Source: Isoetes taiwanensis
Taxonomy: Eukaryota > Streptophyta > Lycopodiopsida > Isoetales > Isoetaceae
Direction: 5' to 3'
Assembly (NCBI GenBank): GCA_021234155.1
Contig: JAJEKV010000013.1
Location: 9,526,031-9,590,030, forward strand
Length of the DNA stretch: 64,000 nucleotides
A program made the position numbers and the translations under genes. Of the stretch, positions 22,744-34,825 are shown piece by piece (position 1 is the first letter of the stretch; the number at the start of each line of letters is the position of its first letter). The notes under the pieces are model-generated. The model was given only the letters and a program-made list of their open reading frames with translations. It had not been told where the DNA came from and did not search any database.

Positions 22744-22832
22744 ACACTTTTCAGAAAAAGTAACACAAATTTGAATCTACTTTTTAACTTTTTTGAAAAG
22801 TTTCTATTTTTTTTTTTTTTTTTAAACGGACG

Positions 22833-22846
22833 CGTATTTTTATACA
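22833..22846 (-). promoter_or_regulatory. TATA box of H3-like gene B
   Basis: The minus strand reads TGTATAAAAATACG, immediately downstream of the hairpin at 22858-22924. The 550-bp MITE now separates it from the start codon. Confidence 0.5.
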
Positions 22847-22857
22847 CAGGACCGTAT

Positions 22858-22924
22858 GGGGCGCTGCTAGCGTTATACGCTAATATTTTTTCGAGAAAAA
22901 CACTCCATCCGACAGCAGCGCCCC
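22858..22924. repeat. Hairpin upstream of H3-like gene B promoter
   Basis: Perfect 11-bp arms GGGGCGCTGCT and AGCAGCGCCCC with a 45-base loop. Same size class and promoter-side location as the hairpins of A, C and D, but a different sequence. Confidence 0.75.
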
Positions 22925-23236
22925 TTTTGCTTTTCCGCCTTGCTGTCGCCATTTCGCCCTCGGGTAACGTGTCCCCTAGGGTATTTGTGAGGTGCCCGAT
23001 CCATTGAAACCATTTTTGCCTTCATCCGAGCTACCTACAAAAAGTTATGGCCCTTCCAAACTTGGGTTCTCTAGTCGCCCTAAACTTCTTAAAACTTACA
23101 ATTTATTACATCAACCTAGCACAGAACCAAACATCGAAGAGTTAAACAGTCCAACTAGCTTAAACTCCCACCTAACTACCGAACTAACGAGTTAGGGGTT
23201 TGGTCCGTGCTATGATTTCGGGCTACCAAAATCATG

Positions 23237-23248
23237 GCTCTGATACCA
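23237..23248 (-). other. Primer binding site of element B (tRNA-iMet)
   Basis: The minus strand reads TGGTATCAGAGC one base after the LTR at 23250. It establishes that 23250-24823 is the 5' LTR of a minus-strand element. Confidence 0.9.
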
Positions 23249-23249
23249 C

Positions 23250-24823
23250 TGTGACGCTCCCTGAACATATACGGCACTCCGGACGTATACATACGGGGAC
23301 TTTCCCCTCCCAAGGCAACCAACTCGTCTTGAGCAGGGCCCTCCGTCTAATTTGGACCATCTATGAAAAGATGCCCGGGTGAAGAACACGGAGGTGTCAT
23401 TCGGCCCACGCCTTCAATGGGACTCCTATGTCGCGGACGCGTGAATACAAGTTAGTATACAACATAATCATATCATAAATAATAACCACCACGAAGGGTG
23501 GCACGTCCATCCAACAGATAATAACAGAGGAAATACATTTAATACTAGAGAAAACTCCCCAAACCCAAGGCTCTACCCCGGCTCAGACCCCAGTGAGGTT
23601 CGACTGACGGCTAGGTCTCAAGAGATCAGGAGACCGAATCTTGGCATGGCGTTGGCTGGCATAGAACATCAGCTAGGGTTGTCCACTCCATCCGCCCCTC
23701 CTGTGCACACTTTGCAGATGAGTCGAATCATGCTATGGCATCACTGTAGCCTTCCGGAGATGCAGACTCAAGGTACCACCCTTCGAGCCTACTCCAGGTT
23801 ACATCTCCCTGGTCCGATGAGGCAGGTCGGGGAAGTGTCCCCTTCCAGGATCGCAGCGGTTCCATGGGTGAGCTAGAGAATACGTGCCGCATCAGCGACC
23901 CCCGCATCCATACCCGACCTACTCCCCTATTATCATCAAAGTACAGGATGCCCCATACGGGTCACACCTCTGCACTCAGGGAGTGTCAGACCCATACCCG
24001 GCCCTCTACGTGACCGGCTATCAGGCCTAGCCCACTGTAGGAGTCTCAGGAGCCTTTTATGTTCGTGCAAGACCCCACCCCCACTTCACCACAGTGTCCC
24101 TTCTCTGGTGCTGAGCAATTCCATAGCATCCACGGCCCGATGGTCTCTTGTGCACAGGCCGCATATACTGGGTACTAGGGGAACTACTAGGAGCATACTA
24201 AGAACATAAGGTACAGAGGTCTCTACCCCCCTTTAATCCCTGCTTTATGGAAGACTAACAAAGATGCTACCATAGATTCATCCATCCATACATAACAAAG
24301 CATAATCCATAATCGAAACACAATCCTAAGTATCAAAGAAGGGTTAATCCTAGACAAAGACAACCAGAGAAGACTGACTGAGGCGCTAGCCCTAGAAATA
24401 TCAAACTAGTCTATCCACTAACCCGAATTCCTGCTAGATCCATTATCATATGGCACTTCCATCTTCAATCAACCTGGGCACTCAGCAGCTCTTCCTCTTG
24501 GGTCGATTTGGGGTCCAAATGGGATAGGGATCCAATTTGATGCCCCAAGTTAGAATTCTCCTGCTGGCCAATCGAATTTGGCCAGGTGGCACCTTTCTAA
24601 TTAATCAATTATCTTAACTTAATTAACTTAATTGAGTTAATTAGATAATGCTTCCTTACTTATAGGTAATTATCCTTTAATCAACCCCTTTGTTAATTTA
24701 GCATAGCTAAATTAATCCCTTTTAGGTCAACCCCCTAGGTTAACATACCCCATGGTGGCGTATCCCTACTTCGTGACGTGTCAGTATATTTATATGCATA
24801 CCGTATAAATATGTGGAACATCA
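23250..24823 (-). repeat. 5' LTR of element B
   Basis: 1574 bp. On the plus strand it starts TGTGACGCTCCCTGAACA and ends GGAACATCA. It is related to but clearly diverged from the LTRs of A (shared TCCACTCCATCCGCCCCTCC and similar blocks). Its 3' partner is outside the window. Confidence 0.8.
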
Positions 24824-24870
24824 TAGAAACTCTTTATAAATTGAAAGTTTGAGTAAAAAAGGGGCGACCC

Positions 24871-24933
24871 CTCACAGAGTGCGCCCTGGGCATTTCCAAA
24901 AATTTTGAAAGTGCTTCTCGCGTATTGTGTGAG
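24871..24933. repeat. Hairpin upstream of H3-like gene C
   Basis: Imperfect arms CTCACAGAGTGCGC and GCGTATTGTGTGAG. The loop (AAAATTTTGAAAGTGC) is almost identical to that of the second copy at 26452-26515, so the hairpins flank the gene on both sides. Confidence 0.75.
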
Positions 24934-25046
24934 TGGTGGACACTTTTTTGCCTAAACAAACCTAATGTATTTATCCTACAAACACTAATGCTTTACAGAA
25001 TGGTACGACATGAAATTGCAGGTCCAAACCATAAAATCCCCAGACC

Positions 25047-25055
25047 TATAAATAG
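25047..25055 (+). promoter_or_regulatory. TATA box of H3-like gene C
   Basis: TATAAATAG, about 105 bases before the ATG at 25159. A pyrimidine-rich leader (TTTTCACTTTCCTTCTCC) follows. Confidence 0.65.
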
Positions 25056-25158
25056 ACCATTAGGGTTCCTCATTTTCACTTTCCTTCTCCAGTGAGCTGC
25101 TCTCTGTCCAACAAGGCGATTTTTTGGTGCTCGAAAGGCGATCACCCTATTTCTAAAC

Positions 25159-26302
25159 ATGGCCCGCACCAAACAAACTGCTCGGATGGTAGTATTCGAT
25201 GATTATATCAGCGGCCTCGCTTCTCAACAGAAGGCCAGAGAGGCTCAGGAGCGAGCCGGACAAGAACAAGATCTTGACGCGAACCCTGACGCCCAAGAGG
25301 AGGATCAGGAGCACCAGGAGGAGGAGGGATACGACCAGAATACTAAAGAGCAGGAAAACCCTGAGAATCAGGGTGATGGAGGAGATAACGAGGAGGACGA
25401 GGACAAAGCGCTACGGGAGGAGCTGGTGCGTAAGATAAAGAAGATGGGGAAGAGGAAGAGGGCAGCAAAGAGAAAGAGAATCGAAGAGAAGCTGGAGAGG
25501 AAGAGGCTGAGGGAGGAGCGCCAGAAGCGGAAAGAGGACAAAGGGAAGGATCCGGAGGTGCCTAAGAAACCCCAGCGCAAGACGAAGTCAACTCCGGCTA
25601 AGGGGGTCACCATATAACGGAGCAGGAGCTCGATAGACCACCATCATCATCCTCAGACCCTGAGTCAGAAGAGGATGAGACAAGGGTCCCCCGCCCAACA
25701 GAAGGCTCGGGACCTTCGAATGTGCCGAGGAGGAGGAATCGGCAGCAGCAGCGCCACCATACCCCAAATGACCGAAGCCGACAACAGATCCCAAGAATGG
25801 CAGGCCGGCACGAGAGTCTTATGTACTCAAGCATGAGCAAGAGTACAGGAAGAAACTGGAGGAGTACAATGAGTACATGAAAATGTACGAGGAGTACTCC
25901 AAATGTTACGAAGAACACAAGATAACATATGTGGAGGGAGGAAGGCCATCAAAGAAGAACACACTGAAGCCCCGGAGAGACCCACACCCCCGAAGAAGCC
26001 GTTGAAGAGAAAGGCAGACTCCTATTTTGCGCGAGCTGCTCGGGAGATCTGTCATTTTCAGAGGAGGTACGGGCTGTTGATACCACGAGCTGCCTTTCTG
26101 AGATTGACCCGCAAGATCCTGCAACAATTCGACAGCACCAAAAGAGTAACAGAAGACATATTACTCGCATTGCAGGAGGCAGCAGAGCAAAGACTAGTCC
26201 AACATTTTGAACTCTCTAGCATGTGCCCTCCATGTGAAGAGAGTAACTTGTATGCCTAGGGACATGAAATTAGCTAGATTTATTAAAAAGAAAGATTGTT
26301 GA
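25159..26302 (+). pseudogene. Histone H3-like gene of element C, exact H3 tail
   Basis: The ATG at 25159 gives MARTKQTARMVVFDDY: residues 1-8 of mature H3 (ARTKQTAR) are exact, with Met in place of K9. Then an acidic stretch (about residues 45-90) and a very basic Lys/Arg-rich stretch (about 95-150; KKMGKRKRAAKRKR looks like a nuclear signal). TAA at 25615. Coding potential continues in other frames: Ser/Asp/Arg-rich, then a coiled-coil-like segment (YRKKLEEYNEYMKMYEEYSK). From about 25960 it returns to the first frame with an H3-like fold: [55 protein letters not shown] frameshift near 26230 is followed by LHVKRVTCMPRDMKLARFIK and a stop at 26300-26302. The order and lengths match H3 alphaN to alphaC. 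At least three frameshifts; not functional as it stands. Confidence 0.85.
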
Positions 26303-26451
26303 CTTATTGTAACAACCTAACTTTTTTGTAAAGACAAAAATAAGTTTTGATCATGTTAAAGTGTAAAATTTAAGTAACTAGGTTATAGTAATGATATCTG
26401 CATTTGGAATTACCCAATTTGGACCAAAAGTTAGTGTTTTTGACCCCACCC

Positions 26452-26515
26452 CTCACAGAGTGCGCCATGAGCCATTCCGAAAATTTTGAAAGTGCCTCTC
26501 GCGCACTGCGTGTGG
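26452..26515. repeat. Hairpin downstream of H3-like gene C
   Basis: Arms CTCACAGAGTGCGC and GCGCACTGCGTGTG (11 of 14 pair). Its loop is shared with 24871-24933. By analogy with A and D, an ORF-X would be expected just beyond, but an LTR fragment is found instead. Confidence 0.75.
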
Positions 26516-26559
26516 GCAAGGCATGAGCTCGACACCTCTTGGATGATGCGTCACCTTCA

Positions 26560-26885
26560 ATGAGGTTCAAATGAATACGGGCAGTGGCCCTCTAGCCGCC
26601 TGTGATGGGCATGCATGCCACTGGAGGGGAGGTGACTCTTCTCCTGCCTCATCGGGACTAGGGAGTAGTAGCCCTCTTGGCTATGCACCCGGCAGGCTAC
26701 GATTCGGTCCCAAGGCTTTTCAACCTACTCTGCAAAGTGTGCACGGGAGGGGCGAATGGACTGGACTACCCAACATCCATGTTCTTATGCCAGCCCAATC
26801 CAATTGCTACAAATTCGCATTGACTTCTGGAGACCCAAGCCGTCAGTCGATCCCCCATGAGTCTGAGCCTTGGGTAGGATTCCCT
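26560..26885 (+). repeat. LTR fragment related to element B LTR, opposite orientation
   Basis: The complement of this stretch matches the central part of 23250-24823 (CTGCCTCATCGG, CTGCAAAGTGTGCAC, GAGGGGCG, CCTTGGGTA blocks). The orientation agrees with plus-strand element C, so it is probably the remnant of an LTR of C or a relative. Confidence 0.65.
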
Positions 26886-26987
26886 TTCAGGGATAGGTTC
26901 TGTACGTACGAAATTATTTTTCTGGACGTATAAAGTCCAAAGATACGTATTTTTCGTATTTTTCCCTCGTCGGTCAGAAAAAAAACA

Positions 26988-27176
26988 TTTCGCGTAAGCG
27001 AAACCTTCTGTTTCCTTACGAGAAAATTCAAAAAAAAAAAAATTCGGATTTTATGTTTCGCATAAGCAAAACCTCTGTTTCGCTTATGCGGAAAAAAAAA
27101 AATTACAGTTTCTGAAGGTTTCGCTTACGCGGATTTTTTTTTTCCGCCCGCGAAAAAAGTTTCGCGTAAGCGAAAC
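26988..27176. repeat. Five copies of a TTTCGC-TAAGCGAAA palindromic motif
   Basis: TTTCGCGTAAGCGAAAC at 26988 and 27160, and variants TTTCGCATAAGCAAAAC (27056), TTTCGCTTATGCGG (27078) and TTTCGCTTACGCGG (27119), separated by A- or T-runs. Confidence 0.85.
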
Positions 27177-27258
27177 TGCGCGACAAATTCTTGACGCCAG
27201 AATTTTTTTTTGCCGTATTTTTGACGTATTATACTTCAAACTTGTGCTGTATCATTCT

Positions 27259-27582
27259 GGGGTAAAAGCATGCTACGGTGTACCACTTTTGGAACCCTCA
27301 AAAGTACCTACACTGGGTACTTTTAAAACTGGTACTTTCTGTTTTTTCTTTCCATTAAAATCAATCGAAATTTTTTGAATTGAGGGTCAATAACATGTCA
27401 ATCTATAGTACTAGAGGATAACAATACTACTAATGACTAAAATAAATGAATTAACTTTCAAACTTATTGTTTATTGCGGCATTTTTGCAAGTTCCCAGTA
27501 CCCAGTGCTGGGTACTTTTCTGGGTAGTTTTGTACTACCTAAATAGGTACTTTAGATGGTACACCCTAGCATGCTTTCACCC
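27259..27582. mobile_element. MITE with 25-bp inverted ends
   Basis: The left end GGGGTAAAAGCATGCTACGG and the complement of the right end GGGTGAAAGCATGCTAGGG pair, followed by GTGTACCA and repeated AAAGTACC/GGGTACTTT motifs. About 324 bp, non-coding. Target duplication unclear. Confidence 0.7.
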
Positions 27583-27698
27583 ATTGAGTATAAAACATAT
27601 ACAGTATTGAACCTATCCCTATTCCCTTTTGTTGCTATTATTTATGTTGTTGTTGTTACGCATGTTATGTTATGATGTATTCACCCGTTGAGGTGACT

Positions 27699-29160
27699 TT
27701 ATTGATGTATTGATGTCATATGCTCATATTTATTTGCGCTTCCGTAGCTAGGTCGATCCCAAAGAAAGACGGGGCAAATGACCCATCCACTCTTCCTCAC
27801 TGACCCAGTTCTTGGGATTGGCATCAGGTGGATGGCCCCTGCCAGTTTGGCTGTCAGGGGGATGAACTCCGCCTTCTGATACGATGGGAGCATCGTAGAG
27901 GAAGTAGGGGATGTCACACATACTTCCTTGAATTCTTCACTTGAGTGCAAAACCTCTTCAATCTTTTTGCCGAATTCATTGGACAAGGTGGAGAGGGCAT
28001 TGCAATGCACTCGGACCTCCAATGGTCATTGAGATAGTGTGTCATCAACCACATTTAGTTTACCTGGTTTATAGACTATCTCGAAGTCATACTCTTCGAG
28101 GAATTCCATCTAGCATCTTCACCTCAAATTGAAGATATATTCGAGGTTTTGGTGGTCTGTATCCAACTGAAATCGCCTCTAAGCAAATAATGCCTCATAT
28201 GCGTAAAGCTCTTATAACCCTTAAACATTCATGATCATGGATGAAGCAATGTTGCTCGACATTGTTCATCTTTTTAAAGTCATATGAAATTACTCTTCCT
28301 TCTTGCATGAGGACTCCTCCAGTTGCCACTCACTTGCATCTGTTGGTAATGTGCAAACCCAATCTGAATCGTCACATCATTGAAAGACAAGTTCCAGTTT
28401 AGAGATAATCATCCATGGAACTGTAAGCTGAAAAGTCATTATAAAAAACTTGAAGAAAGACATTATCTTTCATGTATCTTGAAAAACAAAAACGCATTCA
28501 AAAGTAAAAGGAGAATTTAATGAACCCAAAGAACCATTTTGTAGATATAAGTGCGATAAAGGTAGTTTTAAGTTGATACTCTGGCTGAATAGAAACTTCA
28601 TTGTAACCAAGAAAACCATCCATGAAAGAATACATTTCATGACCCACAACCTCTTCAAGAACTTGATCTATGAACAATAAGGGAAGATGGTCATGTTACG
28701 TGACCAAATTGAGCTTGTGGTACTCCATGCAACCGTTATATTTGAGGGCAATGATTATGGGCTCATCCATCGAGAATATTTGACTTCGTAAATAAAAGCC
28801 AGTGAGAAGCCTATCAATCTAAACGCCTTGACAGTCCACAATTATTGGGGTTGAGTCAGATCATTATTGCTAGGTGGGGCCTGAGTCAGGTTTGGTAGAA
28901 ATAGTCAATTCCTCTATCTCTTTCTTAATATTTCTTAAACATTTATAGCTCCAAGCAAAGGTGTGTTTGAACTCCTTAAATAAATTGATGGCATGGCTAT
29001 GATAGGGTGAAAGACATGCTACTGCACGAATAGGTTGACTATTTTCTACGTCAATAATCTCAACTTTTCGAGTTTGAATATGAAAAAAGCGCGGAGATGG
29101 TGAGACCGATGTGGCAAAACGTTGTTGAGTGCGCAGTAGTAGCATGAACAATAGCAAGAG
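27699..29160 (-). pseudogene. pol fragment (RT start to RNase H), same gypsy family
   Basis: Near 29000-28900 the minus strand encodes LFKEFKHTFAWSYKCLRNI, the conserved start of a Ty3/gypsy RT. Near 28130-28020 it encodes FLEEYDFEIVYKPGKLNVV of RNase H, followed by CNALSTLSNEFGKKIEEVL, the linker also found in element A near 5090. Frameshifted. It could be a displaced part of element D or a separate copy. Confidence 0.7.
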
Positions 29161-30727
29161 TGCATCCTTCTAAGACCTTGCATGAGATGGAGGAGACATC
29201 GACGGGTTAGGGAATGACATAAGGCATGGGGGTCTCCAATTCGTTTTGAATGAAATAAGTTTTATCGGCGGATCCTGTGGAAAGGCGGCCTCTTGCATGA
29301 CAGGCGTATTCCGTGTCTTGTAGTGTGAGACAGTGTGGTCGTTTATCATGCGCTTGGCATGAGACGAGACCTATCCAATTTAACTGTTGGACCGGAGGAT
29401 TAAGAGCATGAAGCGGTCTCTTCACGGGCTTATTGGTGGGGAGGAGCTTCAACAGGAGCTTGATTTTGTTGCTATGGCTACAGACCGCATGGTTGGGCGA
29501 TACAGGTTGGGTTGTAGGCCTTGGTCGCCATTCGCAACCCAGAGTTGATAGGCTGTGAGTCAGCTTACAAAGAAAATGCAAAAGTTGGCAGCATTAAATG
29601 CAGTTTTTGTCATTAGTTTTAGAGTTTATGGGCAAAAAATTGCTACGAAAATATAGATAGTACTTTTTAGGTCATACCACATGGCAACATCCCATAGGGA
29701 CTTGCTAAAAAGTCCTCTAAGTGTCCCGAAGAGAATTGAACATAAGACCTCCCAATTGGTAAACCAAAGGACTAGCACTATAGGAAGGAACGTGAAAGAA
29801 ATAAAGATTATGTAACTATTCAAATTTGAGCAAAAACCAAGCAAAATGGGAGAAAAATGAAAATGAAAAACTTGCAAGGAAAAAAAAAGGAAATGGAAAA
29901 ATTTATATGTTTTTATTTAGGTTAGACAACCATTGTATTTAAGGTCCAAGGAGGAGATTTATGATTGATCAACGAGTTGTCACTGATATTATGAATATAA
30001 TGGGATTTCTTGGGGTTTGGAGTGGATTGATGGGAGTGCTAGCAAAGCAAATTCAGATTGAGGGTGGCTCAATTTAAAGCTTCTATGGTCATATGACATG
30101 CTATGAGTGAGCTATGGAGGCAAGTGCATGAGGTTATGAAACTGGATAAAAGGACATGGGAATAACAAGGGATATGTGAGTATATAGTGATGTAAGATGA
30201 CAGGCATTGTTAGGTAAAATGCCAGAGGGTTCCGGGTGCATAGGAATGCATAGGGGCAAGGCACCAAATAATAATGGGGGCTAAGAAAATGGACAAGAAA
30301 ATTATACAACACACCAATACAAAATCATGGCAACCAAATTGAACACGGCATTTACAAAATGGAGGCAAGAGGGATCACAGATTACGTGAGCACATGTAAT
30401 GCATGCATGTTAAGAATAATTAACAGTGACGTGCAAAAGCGCTCACAGTAATCCTCTGTTTTGGGCCAAGAGCCTTTCATCATTCTGAGCTCCTCTTTAA
30501 ATTAAAAACCTCCATCCATCCAATCCTTACTACGGCAGCTAGCCAAGCAGCCAAACAAGGACGCCAATGTCGTTACCATAGCTCGCCTTTTTAATGCTTT
30601 ACCGGTTCCTTGTTGGACCCTTTTGGCTTTTTTTTTTTTTTGAATTGGATGGATGGATGTTGACTGAGCTTTTTGGCCCGATCTTTGTCTCCATACATTT
30701 GCCTTTGCATCTCATTTCAAGTAAGAC
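29161..30727. other. Unassigned, mostly AT-rich
   Basis: The frame at 29207-29581 (minus) is open for 124 codons but shows no domain. I see nothing else in the stretch except a TATA-like TTTAAATTAAA near 30495 that could serve the gene starting at 30728. Confidence 0.3.
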
Positions 30728-31735
30728 ATGAAGTGGGATCGTTGCATTGCCGCCCTGTTTTTCCTCTTCTTGGGCGCTTGTCATTGCCACCAAGGTTGTA
30801 AATATTATCACCTTTCTTTTCTTTGGTTGCTGTAATTTGTGGCTTGAATCCCTGTTTAGAGCTCGAATTTTTCGTTTGTTATTCTGTACATCTTGTCCTC
30901 AAGGTTTCTTGACAATTTGCATCTTCAGTAATGCATTCACGTAGATGAACACCCTGCTACATGTTTTTGACAAGTCTTGTAGCTTCTTTTGGTGTAGAAC
31001 TCTTGGGTACATCTGTAATGTGCTGATTTTGAGGACATAGATTGGGAAAAACATGTTGGCCAATTTGTTCACAATTTTATGTTAAGAAACGAGTAGTATG
31101 AGCACTCTGTTCTTCCTGAGTTGAGAACTCAAGGTACCTGAGACTTTATACACCCATCTAAAGGATCCTGTTTCTTCTGCGCAGGTTCGAGCTGGATCAG
31201 GAGCTCAGTGCAGTTGAGAGGTCCCACTTCACATTGTGACAGCATCAGCCGTGAAAATGCACCACCGTCTGATACAAATTTCAGGACCAGGACCCAGTTT
31301 CAGGTACGAACTGCAGACTGAGAAACAAAGAATGAGAAATAAACTAAAGCTCATATGATGCATTACTAAAGCTCGTATGATATTACTGGACTTAATCTGC
31401 TTATATGCAAAGGAAAGCTCTAACCACTTGATTCCAATCATATGATATTACTGAACATTTAATCTGCTTATATGCAAAGGAAAGCTCTCTAACAACTTGA
31501 TTCCTGTTTATTTCAGGCCAACCGACATAAGATAGCAGATGGCAGACAAATGTCTGAGCTACATGAAAATGTAGGCCTAAAGGGAGCCCTACATTTCAAA
31601 TTGGACCAGTCAACTCCAAGCTTCAAGTCGGAGATATGCAACCAGAAAGATCTGTTCCTGCTGGCCCAGATCCCCTGCATCATCGATCTACTCCACCTTC
31701 TAGGGTCCCTTGATGTCTTCAACATGTTAAACTAA
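30728..31735 (+). CDS. Probable spliced gene for a small secreted protein
   Basis: Proposed model: exon 1 is 30728-30794, MKWDRCIAALFFLFLGACHC, a good signal peptide with a hydrophobic core, donor AAG/GTTGTA. Exon 2 is 31185-31303 (acceptor CTGCGCAG, donor CAG/GTACGA). Exon 3 is 31517-31735 (acceptor TTTATTTCAG), ending FNMLN and TAA. The phases agree across both junctions, and exons 2 and 3 read without stops (WIRSSVQLRGPTSHC..., then HKIADGRQMSELHENVGLKG...), giving about 135 residues. Exons 2-3 are well supported by splice sites; exon 1 is less sure because its donor is weak. I do not recognise the family. It may be a low-copy host gene; no transposon signature surrounds it. Confidence 0.45.
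31376..31505 (+). repeat. Tandem duplication inside an intron
   Basis: Two copies of about 64 bases (TATGATATTACTG ... TTAATCTGCTTATATGCAAA ... CTTGATTCC) lie in the intron between 31304 and 31516. Confidence 0.8.
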
Positions 31736-31739
31736 TCTT

Positions 31740-34229
31740 ATGCCTTACCGATCCGCACCGCGACGCGGGTTTTTGTAAAATTTTGTCTAGTTTTTTATCT
31801 GCAAACAAAATTTTGAGCACATCCTTGCATGCATCAACTGTGCAATTTGTGCAAATTGCTACTGTTGCCCTTAATATTAAAATGAAATATTCTTCGATTC
31901 ATAGTGTTTGGATTTTCAATGAAACAAATCATTTGACGTTGTCTGCAGTGATAAGACAGAAAAATTCGGTCTCTTGTTACTTTCCAAATTGTGCATAAAA
32001 CGAAAGGTCCGTGACATGCTAGACAGGAAGACAGGCCTGGTTGAATACGATCAAGGATCTAAAAGGATGATGGGGAGAGACCAAGGGACAAAAAGAGGAG
32101 GATTAGGGTTTTAATGTCTGAACTCAAAAAAATGCTAAGAAAAAGGCAAGGTTTAAACATCTCAATGCAATGCAAATATGAACAGATTTTGTTTGATGTT
32201 AAAGGCACTGCTTTGTTCCATCCTAGCTAATTACTGAAAAGGCAAAATTCTGCAGGATAATTGCTGAAAAGGCGAATTCTGCAGGGCAGCAAATTAGGGT
32301 TCTAAATTTCTAATCAGCCAGATAAGATTCACTGCCACAGAAAATTGATGCCTGAGCACATTAAGATTAGAATGATTAACATACAGTGCAAGAAACAGAA
32401 TGATTAGGATTCTAATAACTGTGGCAGATGCAAACCTGGCGGAAAAGGATGTGAAGATGATGATCACTCACTCGTGCATGGCACAATATATAAAGATTTG
32501 TAGCCCTGTAGTGATTCCAGCGATGCATTGTTTTGAGAGAGCTTCTTGGGGCTGCGGCAGCAGACAAACGTCAAATCCGACAAGCTATGGCTTTTCGATG
32601 CAGCACACACGAATCTTGGTTGGATTTCGAATCCTTTAACGATATGGCTGTCCCTGTTGCCCCACACTGCCAAATACCTCCTCCGCCATAGCCTGTACCC
32701 TTTCTGTCTTGATATGACTCTCTATCTTGGTTAGGGTTCTCCCACGTGGCTGCATTTAAAAGTAACTTCCTTTTTGGGTAATCCTCTAAAAAAAATGCAT
32801 GCCTCGCTCCTTTAGGCCAATGAAGTTTCCTTGGTCATTGCTGAAAGATCCTAACATGAGATGTCCAATTATTTAGGAAAGAAATGAAAGGAAACAACGT
32901 GCTAACGCATCAATGATCAATGGGTTGCCCTTTACTTTAGAGGAGCCATTGATGCGATTTGGGATATGAAATGGTGGCAGACCTTCGTCGTGCCACAAGA
33001 GCTCTAAATCTACTGGTGGTAATGGCTGATAAATGTGTGGCCACGTTAAAAGGGGTAATTTTAAAACTCATACGGGCATTTTGGTAATTACATAAACTCA
33101 TAGGGGCATTTTGGTAGTTTTCCTTAAATAATATCACCATGAAGTGCAAGCCGATCACATTGTGCAAAGGTCAGCAATGATAGACGAGCAAGACAAAGGA
33201 TGGATGATTGGGAGGACATGAAAGGGGGCAAGAGAGTCTTGGTAACAAAAAATTGTTGAATAACTTGAACTTATAAATTGATATAGCAGTTTTATGAACT
33301 TGAATAGTTGAGCAAAGACTTAAAGGGAACCGCTAGTGCTCGACATCAACTTTACATAGTATTTGTTATAAGCTTTTTAAAATGGGTTGTGCTTGAAATT
33401 AATTCCATATAGTATTATTTGTTGTGAGATGGTGGAGGGCATCTATAATGACTGATACAAATATGTACCCAGGAAAGCACTATCTTTGTGGTACAAACTT
33501 AAACAACTCAACAAACTTTGACATGCTAAACCGCAAAAAAATTGAGCAATACATGCATCATAGGCAAGTTCCTACTCAATAAATTGTGGCATCCTCGAGC
33601 AATTTATCACCTACACCCTGCAGTGTGTATTTCGAGTCTCTGGAACCACGCCAGCAGCTATAAATGTTCGTCTGAGGCAAGCTCTAGATTTGACAAATCA
33701 TCGTCCGCCAGGTGGAGTGATTATGTGTAAAGTCTTTGAAGGACAAGTGTTTTTGTTTTGAGAGAATGCTTTCGGATATTGTTCGAAAGGCGTTGGCAAA
33801 ATTTGCATTCACAGGGGAATCACATGAAGGGAGGTAAATCAGCGAGCGGCTTGAGTGTGGGAAGAACTTGTATGCACTGTCACGGTGCGGGTGAGATCAA
33901 GCTTTAATCGTAGTTTTGGATAACATGAACTTGCTCGGTCGTGGGAGCCATTTTGTATTATATCATGGGAGACGGGCAAAGAACTCCCGATCTGTGCTAC
34001 ACAATTGCATGGATGTTGCGAGGCTGGAAAATTCATTTTGTTTGCATGGGTCCTCCTTGAAATTCTACTAGAATTAGTTACTATAGAGTAGAGGTTGCGT
34101 GGAGGCTTACCACGGATCCAAGCCAAGCGATCGTCATTTATGGATTGCCTCTGGGAAGAGCCAATAGAAAAGGGCAGGCGGCATAGCTTTTGGGACGATG
34201 TCTTTGGCGTCACGAGGAGCTAGATAAGC
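31740..34229. other. Unassigned AT-rich stretch
   Basis: No gene I can support. A short direct repeat (CATA-GGGCATTTTGGTA, period about 32) lies at 33068-33118. The minus strand from 32689 reads MAEEVFGSVGQQGQPYR before a stop and could be a broken 5' exon. Confidence 0.3.
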
Positions 34230-34425
34230 TTGATGCAATGCTAGAAGAGGATGAAAATAGCGATTACTCGATGATGATGATGCGATTGACATCGTCGATT
34301 ATCCTATTGATGAGAAGTATCATGAGGAGGCACCCGCTTTTATTCCTCTTGTAGATGGCAGCCAGTCTTATTTTCAAGACTATCTTCCTTTAGATATGCC
34401 TGATCGTGGCTTTCATAATCGATAG
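34230..34425 (+). pseudogene. Acidic C-terminal fragment, unknown protein
   Basis: LDKLDAMLEEDENSDYS and then, after a one-base shift, DDDDAIDIVDYPIDEKYHEE and FQDYLPLDMPDRGFHNR before a TAG. A coherent acidic tail such as ends some plant transposases, but the family is not identified. Confidence 0.3.
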
Positions 34426-34825
34426 TATGAGCTCTTAAATTGTTTGTTCATGTTCACGTTGCATCTTGCTAATTGATTGAATGTTGTGTTTTAGGGCCAC
34501 ATGTTGATGGCGGGGACCCGGTAGGGGAGAGAGGGATGCCACTCCTCCTCCTCCATTCTCTACCTTTATTTCGTTGGATGTTGAATCCGTAGAGTGGCGT
34601 GCCATTGAAGAGGTGGCTCCTCTATTTGCTCAATTTTTTTATGTTGGCGGATGAAATCACGGACTTGACGAATTGTGCATGCTTTATTTCATTTGCTTTA
34701 ACCAATGCGTGGACATCTTAGAAGAAGCTTTGGTTGCTGATGGAATTATCGGACATTGACATTTGAAAGGCGGGACATAAGAGTGTTTAGAGGGAGGTGA
34801 ATCACGCGGCGAGCTATGCTCTTGT

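Noticed and set aside
20820-26302. Centromeric H3 (CENH3)
   Set aside because: Loop 1 has the canonical length and copy B is close to canonical H3 over the whole fold.
32464-32689. Gene starting MAEEVFGSVGQQGQPYR (minus)
   Set aside because: It stops after 17 codons and no splice donor precedes the stop.
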